Shown here: piece by piece, positions 48,201 through 59,156 of the stretch
How positions within the stretch are numbered: position 1 is the stretch's first letter
How the letters are laid out: each line of letters starts with the position of its first letter
From: Hypomyces perniciosus
Taxonomy: Eukaryota > Ascomycota > Sordariomycetes > Hypocreales > Hypocreaceae
Assembly: GCA_008477525.1 (NCBI GenBank)
Contig: SPDT01000007.1
Location: 930,001-994,000 of the forward strand
Direction: 5' to 3'
Length of the DNA: 64,000 nt
Notes under the pieces: generated by a model
Databases searched by the model: none
Told to the model about the DNA's origin: nothing
Seen by the model: the letters and a program-made list of their open reading frames with translations, nothing else
Program-made: the position numbers and the translations under genes

Positions 48201-50020
48201 CTCGGCTTAGGGTACTGACATCACCATGCTGTTGTGCTTTAATGGCACCTATCGCCTTGGACAATTTAAGTTAATGAAGACATGCCACTCTTCAGATGGC
48301 AATTAGGCTCCTGTCTCCGGGAACGTGGTGCCATCTAGAGCCAGACATCGGCCACACGACCCGGGGATCAGGCCATCAGGGAGCTTAACATATTACGTGC
48401 ATGAGTAGGCAAACAGAGAAACCTAGGTGAGATCTTGGTATGTGAAGAGGTTTCATATGAATTGTATCATAGAGCCAAAGTCGAGCTTCCTCCTGTTCGG
48501 CATCTCCCCGTCGAGGCAACAATACACGCAGCTGATTGATAGTTGGAAGTAGAGCCCACTGAAGTGACTTAACATTCCTAATTCATGAAACCAACTTCAC
48601 CACTCATCTGAATGATAAAACCAGAAATATTTCGGTATCGACCATGTGTACTGTAGCAACTTGGAGACCTCGAGAGCCTCCATCCACACCATGGCTCAGC
48701 GCCCATGAACTATGTCCAGCCTCAGCTCTATCTAGGCCATGGCCAATTCCGAAGAAAATGCCGTAGCCGGTCGCAACTTAGCCCAACCGTAGAGTTAGAG
48801 TTATCGCTAGCTCAACGGGGATAAATCCCGAAGTCTTACGCCTTTCTGACAAAATATCTGTCAGCAGCGCCGCTGATCGCGAGGTGACTACCACCGGTCT
48901 CGCTTCGTCGAGTAGAAGTGAGGGTAATCATGTATCAGATTTGATCTACGGCATATCCGTGCCAATTGCTGTGTTTCGATCCCATGGCCTTGCATTAGGA
49001 ACGCCAGAGCATGCGGCATCCACGTGTCGACGCCTTGTCGACTGATATCGCTCGAAACCACCCCACTTGATGGCATCAACTACATCATTTTCTTGCCCCA
49101 CGCGTTTTCCATCTGATTGTGCTTCAAGAGCTCATCGCCCGTCGGCTCTTCGGCTCTTCGGCCACGGACCTTTCTTCGGGCAGCCGGCGAAAGACCTTGC
49201 AAGCCAATACTACAGGCGACTCATGGACATTCTCTCTCCAGGCGCCGCTCTCCAGTGGCGGGGGACTTTTCGGTTATCGGGGGCCTTGCCATCCAATTGC
49301 CCGTTCAAGGGGTCTGATATTAGATTCTAGATAGTTATGCTTATTTGTCGTTCACATGAAGATGGCTTGTCTTCCACAACCTGGTATTGGCAATCCTGCT
49401 GAGCGTGGCAAGATGAGGCGGCTTCGTGAGAGCAACTATTGCTGCAAGACAATTGTTTGTGTTTCAACTTGGTCTTTACTTCTTAACGTAGATGTATTTG
49501 ACTATGTAGAACCACCCTGAACCACCCTACGGCGTTAAGACGACTGTCCATTGGAAGGGGAAGACGTCGGTATAACTAGATGGTAGAGCCCGTACCGAAG
49601 CCAAAACTTGTCAATGACACGAGATATGGAGTTGAATCCATAGAAGCTTTATGAGCAGAACTTCTCAGGTCTATATCTCCCAATTCTCTACAGAGTGAAG
49701 AAAATGGCGTTCGGCGGCAACGTGTGTTGAGATAGGCTCCTCCCGCTCATGTGCATGTGGTTTGTCACCCAAAAAATGACTTACGGGTTAGGGTTAATCG
49801 TATTTAGTAGTACGGAGTAGTCGCATGCCAGAGCTGTATGTACTTCGTATTACTATGTGTCTCACAACTGTGCCAAGACTAAACAAGACGAGATATTACA
49901 TCAGTTCCCTACTTTTCAAGAGAGAGAAAACGGACCCAGAAGTGTCCACTGTCTCAATGCGACTAGATGTTCCAGTACAATTCTGAAAGATCCCGTCGGA
50001 GTTCAGATCTTTCCACGGAG

Positions 50021-50034
50021 TACTCCGTACGGAA
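50021..50034. repeat. Overlapping TACTCCGTA / TCCGTACGGA palindrome
   Basis: Sequence CGGAGTACTCCGTACGGA contains GGAGTACTCC and TCCGTACGGA palindromes built from the same word. Confidence 0.8.
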
Positions 50035-50549
50035 TTCCCTAATATGGATTACATCTGCCGTACGAAGTAGGCTTACGCAATCTGGTTCGGTATCATATTA
50101 GCCTGCCAAGAATACTAGCTGTAGTAGTATGTATAGGCATCTGGAGTTCAATGCACACTCCTTTTTAGCACTGGCAGGGCCCATAATACGACCGGGCCTT
50201 TGGTCTCTCTTTACTAACGATTATCCAGTCTTGTACACGTGGATTGAGGTTGTTTTCCAAGGTCGCCGATTTAGGTATGCTAGTAAGCACCAGTGACTGC
50301 CAAGGAGACTGCCCAGACACTATACGCCCATATCCCTCTCGTTCGAATATGAATCAGGTCAGCATGACCACTGTCTGACATCCAAGCCTCCAAACCATAC
50401 GTACGCGTTTCAATAACCCTAAATTTTCGCATTCGGGAAATCCATTCCTTTTCGCCTAACACCGTCCGTGACCCCAAAACCCACCACAACCGTTCATGTA
50501 CTCGTACACATGACAGAGGCGCAGTAATACCCCTTGTCTTGTTCGTTGG

Positions 50550-51395
50550 TCATGTCGTGATATCCAGCACTTGCTTCAACACGCCCTCACTAGCTCTCCA
50601 CCACCGCGCCCGCTGCTCGAGATCGTCCGCGACGCCGCCCAGAGCGGCCTCTTTTCTCCTCCGAGCCTCACGCGCTGCGGAAGTGCTGCTCTGTCGTTTA
50701 GCCTCCAAGGGTTGCAACTCCGTTTGCAATCTCTCCGCCTCCTTCCTCTTCCGCGGCGCCTTTGATTGTAGTGCCTCGAGTTCCCTCGCAAGCTCTTGCT
50801 GCTCCGCCTTGCGGCGGGCTACGAGACTCAGTGTCTTGGTGAGGGGGAGTCTGAGGTTGGGATTGTCGGAACATTCGTGTTCATCCTTGAGTTCCTGAAT
50901 GCGCGCTTCCAACTGCTCCGTCTTGGCGGGGAGTTCTTCCAGTCTCGCTGTTTCCAATTGCACCTTTTCATATCGCTGGCTCAGTTCTCGTCCTCTCCTT
51001 TCTAGATCTGCAACCATATCCGCGACCTCTAGCTTGAGAGTCTTGAGCTGTGCCTTTGCTTCTGCATTCTCCCTCTCTAGATCCAAATTCTCCTGCAGCG
51101 TAACAATGAGAGGCGGATCCCCTACGATGGCGCGGATGAACTTTTCTTTGGTGACTTGCTCGACATATGAAAACCGTAACTTTGCGAAAAGCTCCTTGTA
51201 ATGTGTCAGATCGGCCTCAAGGCTGGCAGGTGTAGGGCCATCGAGTGAGGTGCTGGACGCGTCCGACGTCCGCTGACGGGAATCATTTGGCGTAGATGTC
51301 GATATTGGTTCACTGAGTTTGATAATGGACAATTCACTGCTCGACTGTAGTCGATGCAGGGTGTCAAGAACCTCGCTTATTTTTACTGAATCCAT
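50550..51395 (-). CDS. sos7: Kinetochore protein Sos7-like coiled coil, 281 aa
   Basis: Single exon from ATG 51395 (MDSVKISEVLDTLHRLQ) to the stop at 50550. The diagnostic segment is LTHYKELFAKLRFSYVEQVT followed by KEKFIRAIVGDPPLIVT near residues 85-120, shared with fission yeast Sos7 and its filamentous-fungal relatives. From there to the C-terminus it is almost continuous coiled coil (Glu/Leu/Arg/Lys heptads, for example LERENAEAKAQLKTLKLEV). Sos7 works with Mis12-type and KMN kinetochore proteins in S. pombe; the role here is inferred by family. It is divergent from the RS-rich gene with 342 bp between starts. Confidence rests on remembered motif similarity, not a search. Confidence 0.82.
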   Translation of the reverse strand: MDSVKISEVLDTLHRLQSSSELSIIKLSEPISTSTPNDSRQRTSDASSTSLDGPTPASLEADLTHYKELFAKLRFSYVEQVTKEKFIRAIVGDPPLIVTLQENLDLERENAEAKAQLKTLKLEVADMVADLERRGRELSQRYEKVQLETARLEELPAKTEQLEARIQELKDEHECSDNPNLRLPLTKTLSLVARRKAEQQELARELEALQSKAPRKRKEAERLQTELQPLEAKRQSSTSAAREARRRKEAALGGVADDLEQRARWWRASEGVLKQVLDITT

Positions 51396-51737
51396 TTTGC
51401 GTCCTGTCACCGTCTTCCAGGGAACGATTCAGACGGGTAGAAGTGTGTCGCTATTGTTGCTGAATTCTGGTGTTTGGATGAACGGGTTGCGACGATATGT
51501 ATGTATGTTTACATTCAACCTAATACGGTTAGCGCCGTGATGTTCCCGTTATCTTATCAAGCTGCGGGTCAAGTGGCTGAATAATCCAGAAGCAGGCCAG
51601 TGGATTTCATTTGCTCATGTGAATTGTCGTCACTTTCAGCTGCATCCTCGGACATGAATCGCCAGCCGTAGCGAAATCCGATTTTGCGCTCTTCTCTCGC
51701 GTATCAAAATATTTGATAATTTTTTATTTTTTTTGCG
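51396..51737. promoter_or_regulatory. Divergent promoter of Sos7-like and RS-rich genes
   Basis: 342 bp between two ATGs, with a T-rich tract immediately before the RS-rich gene start. No named sites. Confidence 0.45.
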
Positions 51738-52954
51738 ATGCCGAACGACGAATTCCTTACCGACGACTATGTCGCCAATCTCTTGGCCAAGGAGGCCAGC
51801 GATTGCTCGCTGAAATACTCAGCAATGGGCTTGGAGGCCTTCAACTCGAAAACTAAGTAAATAATGGAGCCCGCCAATTTGTTCCTGGGAGAGGACTGTT
51901 TTCTGACGGGGGCTCAAGGCCGGTGAACATGCCCAAGCCAAACACGAGGTTCCTGCGGCACATCATCAAAGACACAGATACACACAACAAGGCGCTTCTG
52001 GCCAAAGAAGCGGCGGAGTCAAAAGCAAGGCTGAAAGACCTGGAGCATGCGGAAGAGGTCAAGCGGCGCAAGACAAACCCGAATGCGACAGATATACGGA
52101 GGCGCCAATTGGGAGATATCCAATCGATTTTGGGCGGTAGGGGACGAAAGAGTGTTGGCGATGATAAGGCGGCAACAGATGACTCAGACTCAAGGCGGCG
52201 AAATGATAGAGAGCGCGATTCTCGAAAATCTTCGCGACGTGAAAGGGAATCAAGCGCAGACCTCCGAAGGGACCGAAGGGATCACGGACGACTGTCGCGG
52301 AGTGAACATGACGATAGGGAAACGAGCAAAAGATCTCACACAGAGGAAGACCGAAGATCACAGAAAAGGGGCCATGGATATTCTGAGGAAAACGACAGCC
52401 GTCGTCACCGGGCGAGAAGAGATCGATCCAAGTCACCCCGCCGTCGGCATCGATCCCGGTCTCCTGAAGAGAAGCGAAGGAAGCATCGTCATCGCTCCCC
52501 AGTAACCGAAAGAGATTCTACGAGGAAATCCCTCAACAAGAAAGACGATGACGATTCGGACCCCCTAGAAGATTTCATCGGGCCTGCACCTCCTCCAAAG
52601 TACCGCGGGCGCGGGACAATTGCGGGATCAGCGGGCATGGACAGACGCTTTTCTACATCATACGATCCGAAGACAGACGTCTTGCCAGAGGAAGGCGGCG
52701 AAAATAATTGGGACGATGCGGTTGAAGCGTTTCGCGACCGACAGAAGCTGCGACAGAACCAAGAGGGGCGAATGCGAGAGGCGGGATTTGCAGACCACCA
52801 GATTCAGAAGCTGAATGCGTATACTCCGAGAGAAAAGACAGAAGAAGACGTGGTATGGACTAAGGCTGGAGAGAAGAGAGAATGGGATCGTGGGAAGGAG
52901 GACGGTGATAGTGACGACGATAGCCCACGAGGCATCTTATCCGAGGAGCAATGA
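51738..52954 (+). CDS. RS-rich splicing-factor-like protein, 384 aa
   Basis: Exons 51738-51856 and 51919-52954; intron 51857-51918 (GTAAAT...CTCAAG, branch TTCTGAC). The first exon encodes MPNDEFLTDDYVANLLAKEA and SDCSLKYSAMGLEAFNSK. Splicing gives KPVNMPKPNTRFLRHIIKDT. Residues about 90-205 are dense in Arg/Ser/Asp/His dipeptides, the RS/RD pattern of splicing factors. The C-terminal conserved part has DFIGPAPPPKYRGRGTIAGS, WDDAVEAFRDRQKLRQNQ and GFADHQIQKLNA. Fungal relatives are labelled pre-mRNA-splicing factor 38B in some annotations; I have not verified that this is the true orthologue of human PRPF38B. It is probably nuclear and spliceosome-associated by composition. Confidence 0.85.
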
Positions 52955-55931
52955 AATTCCTGGACGGCGGATTATTTTTGACTGCATGGTATGTCTAGAC
53001 GATTGGTTTGTGCGGCATCAGATAAAGGCGTTGGTTTGGCTATGGTTTTGCGGCATGGTCTGTTGTAATGACGGCTTGCGAACTATTACTTGTAACGCTT
53101 TGTCGAATTGAAAGTGACAGTGTTAATTACATGACAACTACAAATTCATTGAGTCGAAACTTGGAGATTTCCCCCTTACTGATGTGATCCCCGCGTGGTA
53201 TCCTGGTTACTCGAGCATTCTCTTCGCGCTGAAAGCCAATCAAGTCATGTCTGTCGCAAGTCAACGGCTCTATCCCACGAAGCAATGGGACCTTTGTAGT
53301 ACTTCATGGATTGATACAAATCCGAAGGTGTCACTCCCTGGCCTATAGCGGAAAAGAACACCACCGATATTCCTTGGCCAACTGACTGGCCGCAATGAAA
53401 AGATACATCTCACATTTATCTGCAGCCTCAGAGGATTGGCCCAAGTCATATTTTCGTCTCCTTTCTCGAGTGATTTGCGCATGCTCGACACCCAGATGCT
53501 GTCATGGCTGGGTATTCACAGTATTTGGTGACATGATCAGACTCCTCCCATTAATCATGACTCTCCTGAAACCAAGAGACACAATCATGTGCAAGTAGCA
53601 ATATCTGGGGAAGATAAGACACATGTTGTTCAAACCAGCCAGTCATTCTATTCATCAAAAGCTCGTCAGATCCTCTACTTTCCAAATAATGAGAAATGAC
53701 CTAGAACCATATCCGATGACTTGGAACATGAAAGTGTTGGTCTTGATCGAGGTAGGAGTCCCAGACTAAAGGGTCTCTTTATATCTTTCGAGACTTGAAC
53801 GATTGTTGAAAACTGTGATCGTCAAATTGTGTTCATGTCTAGTTTCAATTGGAGATTGAACACTGAAGCGCAAAAAGAATGCTTTTTCAACCACGAGCCT
53901 GACTGTCCCGTCCCATGCTGCTCAATCGTCTAGTGTGCATTATCAGGATTGTGATGTGCCATCTTTGATCTTGAGAATCATCGGTTGGACTCATGGATAT
54001 ACAATTATCCAACTTTCTATTGCGAGAGGGAAACTTGCTGCATATGTATATGGAGTTTTTACTATTCCTCTTCAGCTGAGGACTTCAGAACAGTACTTTG
54101 GGCCACAGAACCTGGATACTAACAACTATGCAATAAACGAGGACTGCCATATATGTATATTATGTTGGCTCTGAACACGATGGGAAATACGAGAAGGATG
54201 CGGACGGACGGAAATTCCCGCACAGAGTTACACAGTGGAGTAGGATGGATGAAGAGGAACACTCCGGGTTGCAGCTCCGGATCCGCGATCGGCGCGGGAC
54301 GCCCCGCCAACAAAGAGCGGCCGATTTTGCCCCGCCATATCCCGGTTCGCGTATCCCTAGATTCAATCATTCAGCTGAGTATGGCGGGAAGAGGGCCCAA
54401 TGGTGGTGGTGATGGGTATTAGAAATGGACTCTTGTAGGGCTAGTCATTGACTATGTCAGTCTACAGATTACTAGTCAGTGTGGTAACGGATTGGACATG
54501 GTTCTTCATGCCTGGGGTCTGTCTGCAAACACACAAGATTGTTTTGCAGATCACTTGCCCAGTGTCGTCATAGTGGTGCTTGATTCCAAGTATTACCTAC
54601 CTATGCATGCTGAAAAATGCATAGGGCATCATCTGAAAGGGACCTCAGTACGAAGTACGGAGTACTTCGTACCCCTGATGTAATATTGATGTCGTATTAC
54701 TCCACGCACTTCGTATAAGACATGACATAATTCTCTCTTCACTGCAGTTGCCCCTTGCATATGAGTATTGCAATGGAACTCCTTGAAGCTTTTGTTGTTG
54801 TTGGCCATGTTTTTGTGGGCTGTTTTGGGCTAAAGAACACACTAATGGTCACGAGAGGCGTTTGCTAGACGAATTCAGACCATGTGCTCGAATCACCGCA
54901 TGATTTCGTCACGAGCAGCTAGCGCTCGTCTGTTATGCATATTGATATCTGACTATTTATCTGCACTCCCGTACGAAGCAGTACTTCCTTCGTATCCGAG
55001 TTATTCAATGCGTACACTTGTTGGCACGCGTTGCCGATTGCGTTATTATTTGGCTTAACTTTTTCGAGTGAATTTTGTTCCGTTTCTCAGCGAAGCTGCA
55101 TGATCTGTCACAATCAGGGGACTCCTAATGACGATATGAGGCGAAGCCAAAGCCGAGACCTCGAGTGTCCACTCAGTCCCTGATTGTTAGTGCTGTTCCC
55201 AGCAGGCAATCCCGGCAACGTTTGATCCAATCGCTGAAAATTGCGCAAATGCCCGATTGGTGATGAGATACCTACGAGTACGAGTAATACTCTGTATTAC
55301 AAAGGGGAAATCGCTTAGAGGTCAAGATGAGTAGGAAGTATCTACTCCGTAGTATCAGTACCTAGTAGTATTCGTATTTATTTTCTCCAACAGTGAACGC
55401 TTCTTGAGCTACTGGAGCACTAACGCCATTGTTCCCTAGACCTAGAACAGTGCCCCAGGCCTGGCTGGCTTCAGGTATCATCGATTGGGCTGAGCGCGCG
55501 ACCCCTCGCCAACTCACCCACTAAAACACCACTACCGGCCTCCTCCAAACCACTGGACGGTCCCGCTTCGATCGACCTGCATTTGCATTCGTCTTCTCCG
55601 CCCCGCCTAAACCTCCTCTAAAACACAATCATCACCATCGCAACTGTTTTCTTTCTTCCAACGTTTCGTCCTTTTCTGCATGAGTTCACTCCTAAGTACG
55701 TTTGTTTGCTTAGAGACTGCCTTTTTCTCTTGTTTTGTTTGAGCATCGTCTCTTGTTATTTCCTCTCGAGGAGCCCATGACTGCCCTCGACTTCGGCTGG
55801 TCATCGTCAGCCTCTGATTGAGGCGACCCTCCCACGACGTCCTGCAACATCCTCGTGCGTCATCGTATCTCGCCTCCACGGGAAAGACAAACAACAGTCC
55901 TTGATCGATAGGTGAAACTTCACCATTCACG
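52955..55931. other. 3-kb gene-free region
   Basis: 3' flank of the RS-rich gene and long CT-rich leader of the RING gene (from about 55480). TACTCCGTA words at 54656 (inside a perfect hairpin) and 55343. Short open frames (for example 53270-53491, -) have no recognisable domain. Confidence 0.5.
54648..54672. repeat. Perfect 11-bp hairpin built from TACGAAGTA/TACGGAGTA words
   Basis: GTACGAAGTAC (54648-54658), loop GGA, GTACTTCGTAC (54662-54672). All 11 pairs are Watson-Crick. The loop junction recreates TACGGAGTA. Confidence 0.9.
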
Positions 55932-58513
55932 ATGCGCACACCACGAATCATCATTCTCGTCGCCTTCATCTCCGCGTCCCTCTTCCTCCTATTCCGCGCC
56001 GTCACAGCCTCGAGACGAACAACATCGTCCTCGCCATACCCCAGTGAGACAAAACCCAGGCAATCGGTTTGGGGGCTCATCTTTTACAACACACCATTTT
56101 CGCTGTTCCCTCCCAACGCGGCCATCAGCCTAACCGACGACAACAGCACAACATTTGCTGCGCGTCCTGCTGCATTCGGTCCGAGGTTGATGCCAAACGG
56201 CCTGAGCGGCCAGCTCTGGGTTGGCAGTGGCTTTGCCGAGGATAGTTTGGATGCAAACGGCGAATTGGGTTGCAGCGATCTCCCGGGCTGGGATGGCGGA
56301 AATACAGGAACTGTATTGAAGCAGTCGTTCCAGGTGGCTACACAGCGCATCGACACGTCCCATAGCCGGTCCGGTCACCCCAAACACGGCGAGCAACCTC
56401 GCAATGCCAAATCGAGGTCTGATGCTGCGTTTGGCGACGGCACAGATGATCACCTTCATAAAGGCCTGGGCCGTTCCCTTGCTAGACGGGATACATCTGC
56501 TTCATCTTCTCACGCTGATATCCAATCCATCCAAGAAGGCGCCGAAATTAAAGGCAAGATTGTTCTGCTCATGCGTGGCGGCTGTGGATTCTTAGAAAAG
56601 ATCATGTGGGCCCAGCGAAGAGGAGCCATTGCCGTTATTGTTGGTGACAACGTGAAGGGCGGCCCTTTGATTCAAATGTTCGCCCACGGCGACGATGTCG
56701 ATGACGTAACGGTTCCATCCGTCTTCACTGCTCGCACAACCGCTCAATTACTTTCATCATTAACACAGCCAGGCAGCTTTATTGAGGATACGCTTGATGA
56801 CAATGGGAATCCAGTTCTCAAAGTCCAGCAAGGCCCGAAGCATACCAGGACGAAGAAAAAGCAGGGCTCAGCCTCTACGAAAGTGTCTCCAAAAAAGACC
56901 CGGGCCTCGGTAAAGGAAAAGGGAGCCGTCAAGAAGAAGGAAACCGAGGTCAACTCACCTGGCTGGTTCGCACGTTTATTTAGCTGGGGTACGTCATCCC
57001 GCGGTGTTGACAGCGAAAGCCGGCCACCAAGCAGTGGCCAGCTGGACTGGGTCATGGTCGAGGATTGGAATGATGAAAAGGACAGGGCGATTAGCAGCAG
57101 CATGGCCAAGACGAAGAAGCCTCAACCCAAGAAGTCTCAGCCCAAGAAGCCCAAGGTGGGCGATGATGATTTGGTGATTGGAGTGCAGGATTGGCGAGAC
57201 CCAGATCTCATCGACAAGCCCATCTCTGGGAGCAAAAACGAGAAGACGGCGGCTAAGAATTCGGAGCAGAAAGCCACATCTGGCTCAAAGGGGGAGGCCC
57301 TGGACAAGAACTCGCCCAATGCTAATAAGTTGAAGGGGGGGAGTATCACACCTAGTAGCGGCGAGTACAAGCCACCCAAAGTATCCGATAATCACAAGGC
57401 AACCACTTCAAAGTTTCAGCCGACGGGAGGCGGGTCGCCCACCAAGGGCCATGGCCTTATGTCCAAGCTTTTTGGCGCCCAGGACGAAAGCGACAAGCCA
57501 GAAATCAAAACTTCCAACTCCAACACTGATGACCATGACGCTGACGGTCCAGACATGGACAACGACCCTGTGCTCCCACCGCATGAAGGCCTCTGGGTCA
57601 CGATCACGCCAACCAGTAGCGCCAGTCCCTTCTTCGATACCCTTCTTGTGCTCGTCATCAGCCCTCTGGTAACACTGACTGTTGTGTACGCGCTCCTGAT
57701 CCTCCGAGCTAGAATTCGAAGAAGAAGGTGGAGGGCGCCAAAGTCTGTTGTCGAGCGTCTTCCTGTGCGGACTTACCACACAGTCGCTCGATCACCCAGT
57801 TTGTCGCCGAGGCTCCCGTCCCCTTCGAGTACTTCTCCCACCACGCCGTTGTTGCAACAGAGCCCCAGCCCATCAAGATCGCGACCCCGTTCACGGACTA
57901 CCACTGGGGTTCTGGAGAGCGAGAACTTCCTAGCGCCGAGTTCGAGCGTAACAGCGCCGCTCAGTGTCTCCCGTGTCCCTGTTCAGCCCGAAAAGGGGTC
58001 AGCAGGCTTCTCCGCTGAATGGAGAAAGTACATGGGTCGACAGGTGGAATGTGTGGTCTGCCTCGAAGAGTATGTCGATGGTGTAAGCAGAGTCATGAGG
58101 CTGCCTTGCGGGCACGAGTTCCACGCCGATTGCATGTAAGTTTCCTTTCCGTTTCCATCCAACCTTTTATCTTAGCTTGTTTTGCTAACTTTCCTTATAG
58201 AACTCCATGGTTAACTACTCGCCGACGGACATGCCCCATTTGCAAGGGAGATGTTGTCCGCTCAATGGCACGTGGCTCGTGGGCTGGTCCTAGGTATGAG
58301 CCTTATCGTGACGATGGTGACGATGAACCAGAGGCCGAAGGTTCGGGGAGCCGATCCTCGAACGGAGATTCGGACGTGGAGCAAGGTGCACCTGCGGCAG
58401 GGCCCTCGGAACCGCGACGGCAGGATGGCTGGCTCAGTGTATTGTCGAGCAGCATCGCTGGTAGGAGGAGGGCCCGGTCTCAATCTCCGTCCCCAGAAGA
58501 TCGCAATCGATGA
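55932..58513 (+). CDS. PA-TM-RING E3 ubiquitin ligase, 838 aa
   Basis: Exons 55932-58135 and 58201-58513; intron 58136-58200 (GTAAGT...CCTTATAG). An N-terminal signal or anchor (IIILVAFISASLFLLF) precedes a protease-associated domain around residues 195-285, including GKIVLLMRGGCGFLEKIMWA and VTVPSVFTARTTAQLL. A Lys/Ser-rich linker of about 290 residues follows. A transmembrane helix (LLVLVISPLVTLTVVYALLI) then leads into a basic cytosolic segment. The RING-H2 domain is CVVCLEEYVDG, LPCGHEFHADC and RRTCPICK, split by the intron just after the HADC cysteine, with all C3H2C3 ligands present. The architecture matches GRAIL/RMR-type ligases of the endomembrane system, which choose cargo with the lumenal PA domain. 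The linker is longer than in animal members. The substrate is unknown. Confidence 0.93.
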
Positions 58514-59156
58514 ACTCGACCCGGTTTCTTATTGAATGTCGTCCCTCGAATAGTACAACGACTCCAACATTGCTAATACCCTCACGGCTCCAGGGAGAAA
58601 CCCGATATGTTCTCCGCTCCAAGCTTAGTGTCTTTTTTCCTCTCCCGTTTTTGTTTCGGCGTATTTGGGCACAGGATGGGTATGGGGAGTTGATTTGGCA
58701 GCCAGCAGGTCTTGTATCCCCCCAGTGTTTTAGGAATTGCGGGCATTGCTTCGTTTCTTTCTTTCTTGGTCTTGGGTTTTTTTTAACGATGGTTATAGCT
58801 ACGGGCATGTGGCTAGGGAAGGGGGGATGAATGGTAAAGATAGAGATGTGTGAGTGAGTGCGAGTGAGAGCGAGTGAGTGAAAGGGCTGTTTGATTCAAC
58901 GTGTGTCCTGCGACTAAACAGGCACAAAGACTTTATACCCTCATGACGGTTCCTAGGATGGACCCTATATTTAGCATGATAATGGTCACATATACTGATG
59001 CCCTGGCTCTGATCTATTGTGAAGTTTTGATGAGCTTGTCGCAAAGAGTGGTGGTATGGGAGGTTTGATTTCTCTATCAACTTCCATGACAACCTTTTTC
59101 ATCCAATTGATCCATTTAACTCAAGAATTTTCTATATCTTTATATTGAGTAGCTAA
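58514..59156. other. Convergent 3' region of RING ligase and ASADH genes
   Basis: 643 bp between facing 3' ends. Contains a GTGA/GCGA-type repeat at 58849-58881 and T-rich tracts. No gene is supported. Confidence 0.55.
58849..58881. repeat. (GTGA/GCGA)n short tandem repeat
   Basis: Imperfect gtgagtga and gcgagtga units over 33 bp in 3' flanking DNA. Confidence 0.8.

Larger units (their letters stand above)
44339..50549. other. 6.2-kb gene-free region downstream of the Zn2Cys6 regulator
   Basis: No supported gene. Holds a (TTGG)n array (44663-44682), a TAC/TGC triplet array (44992-45026), TACTCCGTA words at 45108, 45222, 46644, 49811 and 50021, and a small CTCGGC/GCCGAG stem near 48163-48182. 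Open frames are short and without domains. No transposase-like protein or RNA gene is recognised. Confidence 0.55.

Noticed and set aside
48163..48240. GC-rich inverted stem CTCGGC/GCCGAG as a transposon end
   Set aside because: Only six paired bases with no target duplication or partner end found.
49785..49796. Telomere-like GGGTTAGGGTTA
   Set aside because: Only two repeat units; too short to call an interstitial telomere and expected by chance at this scale.
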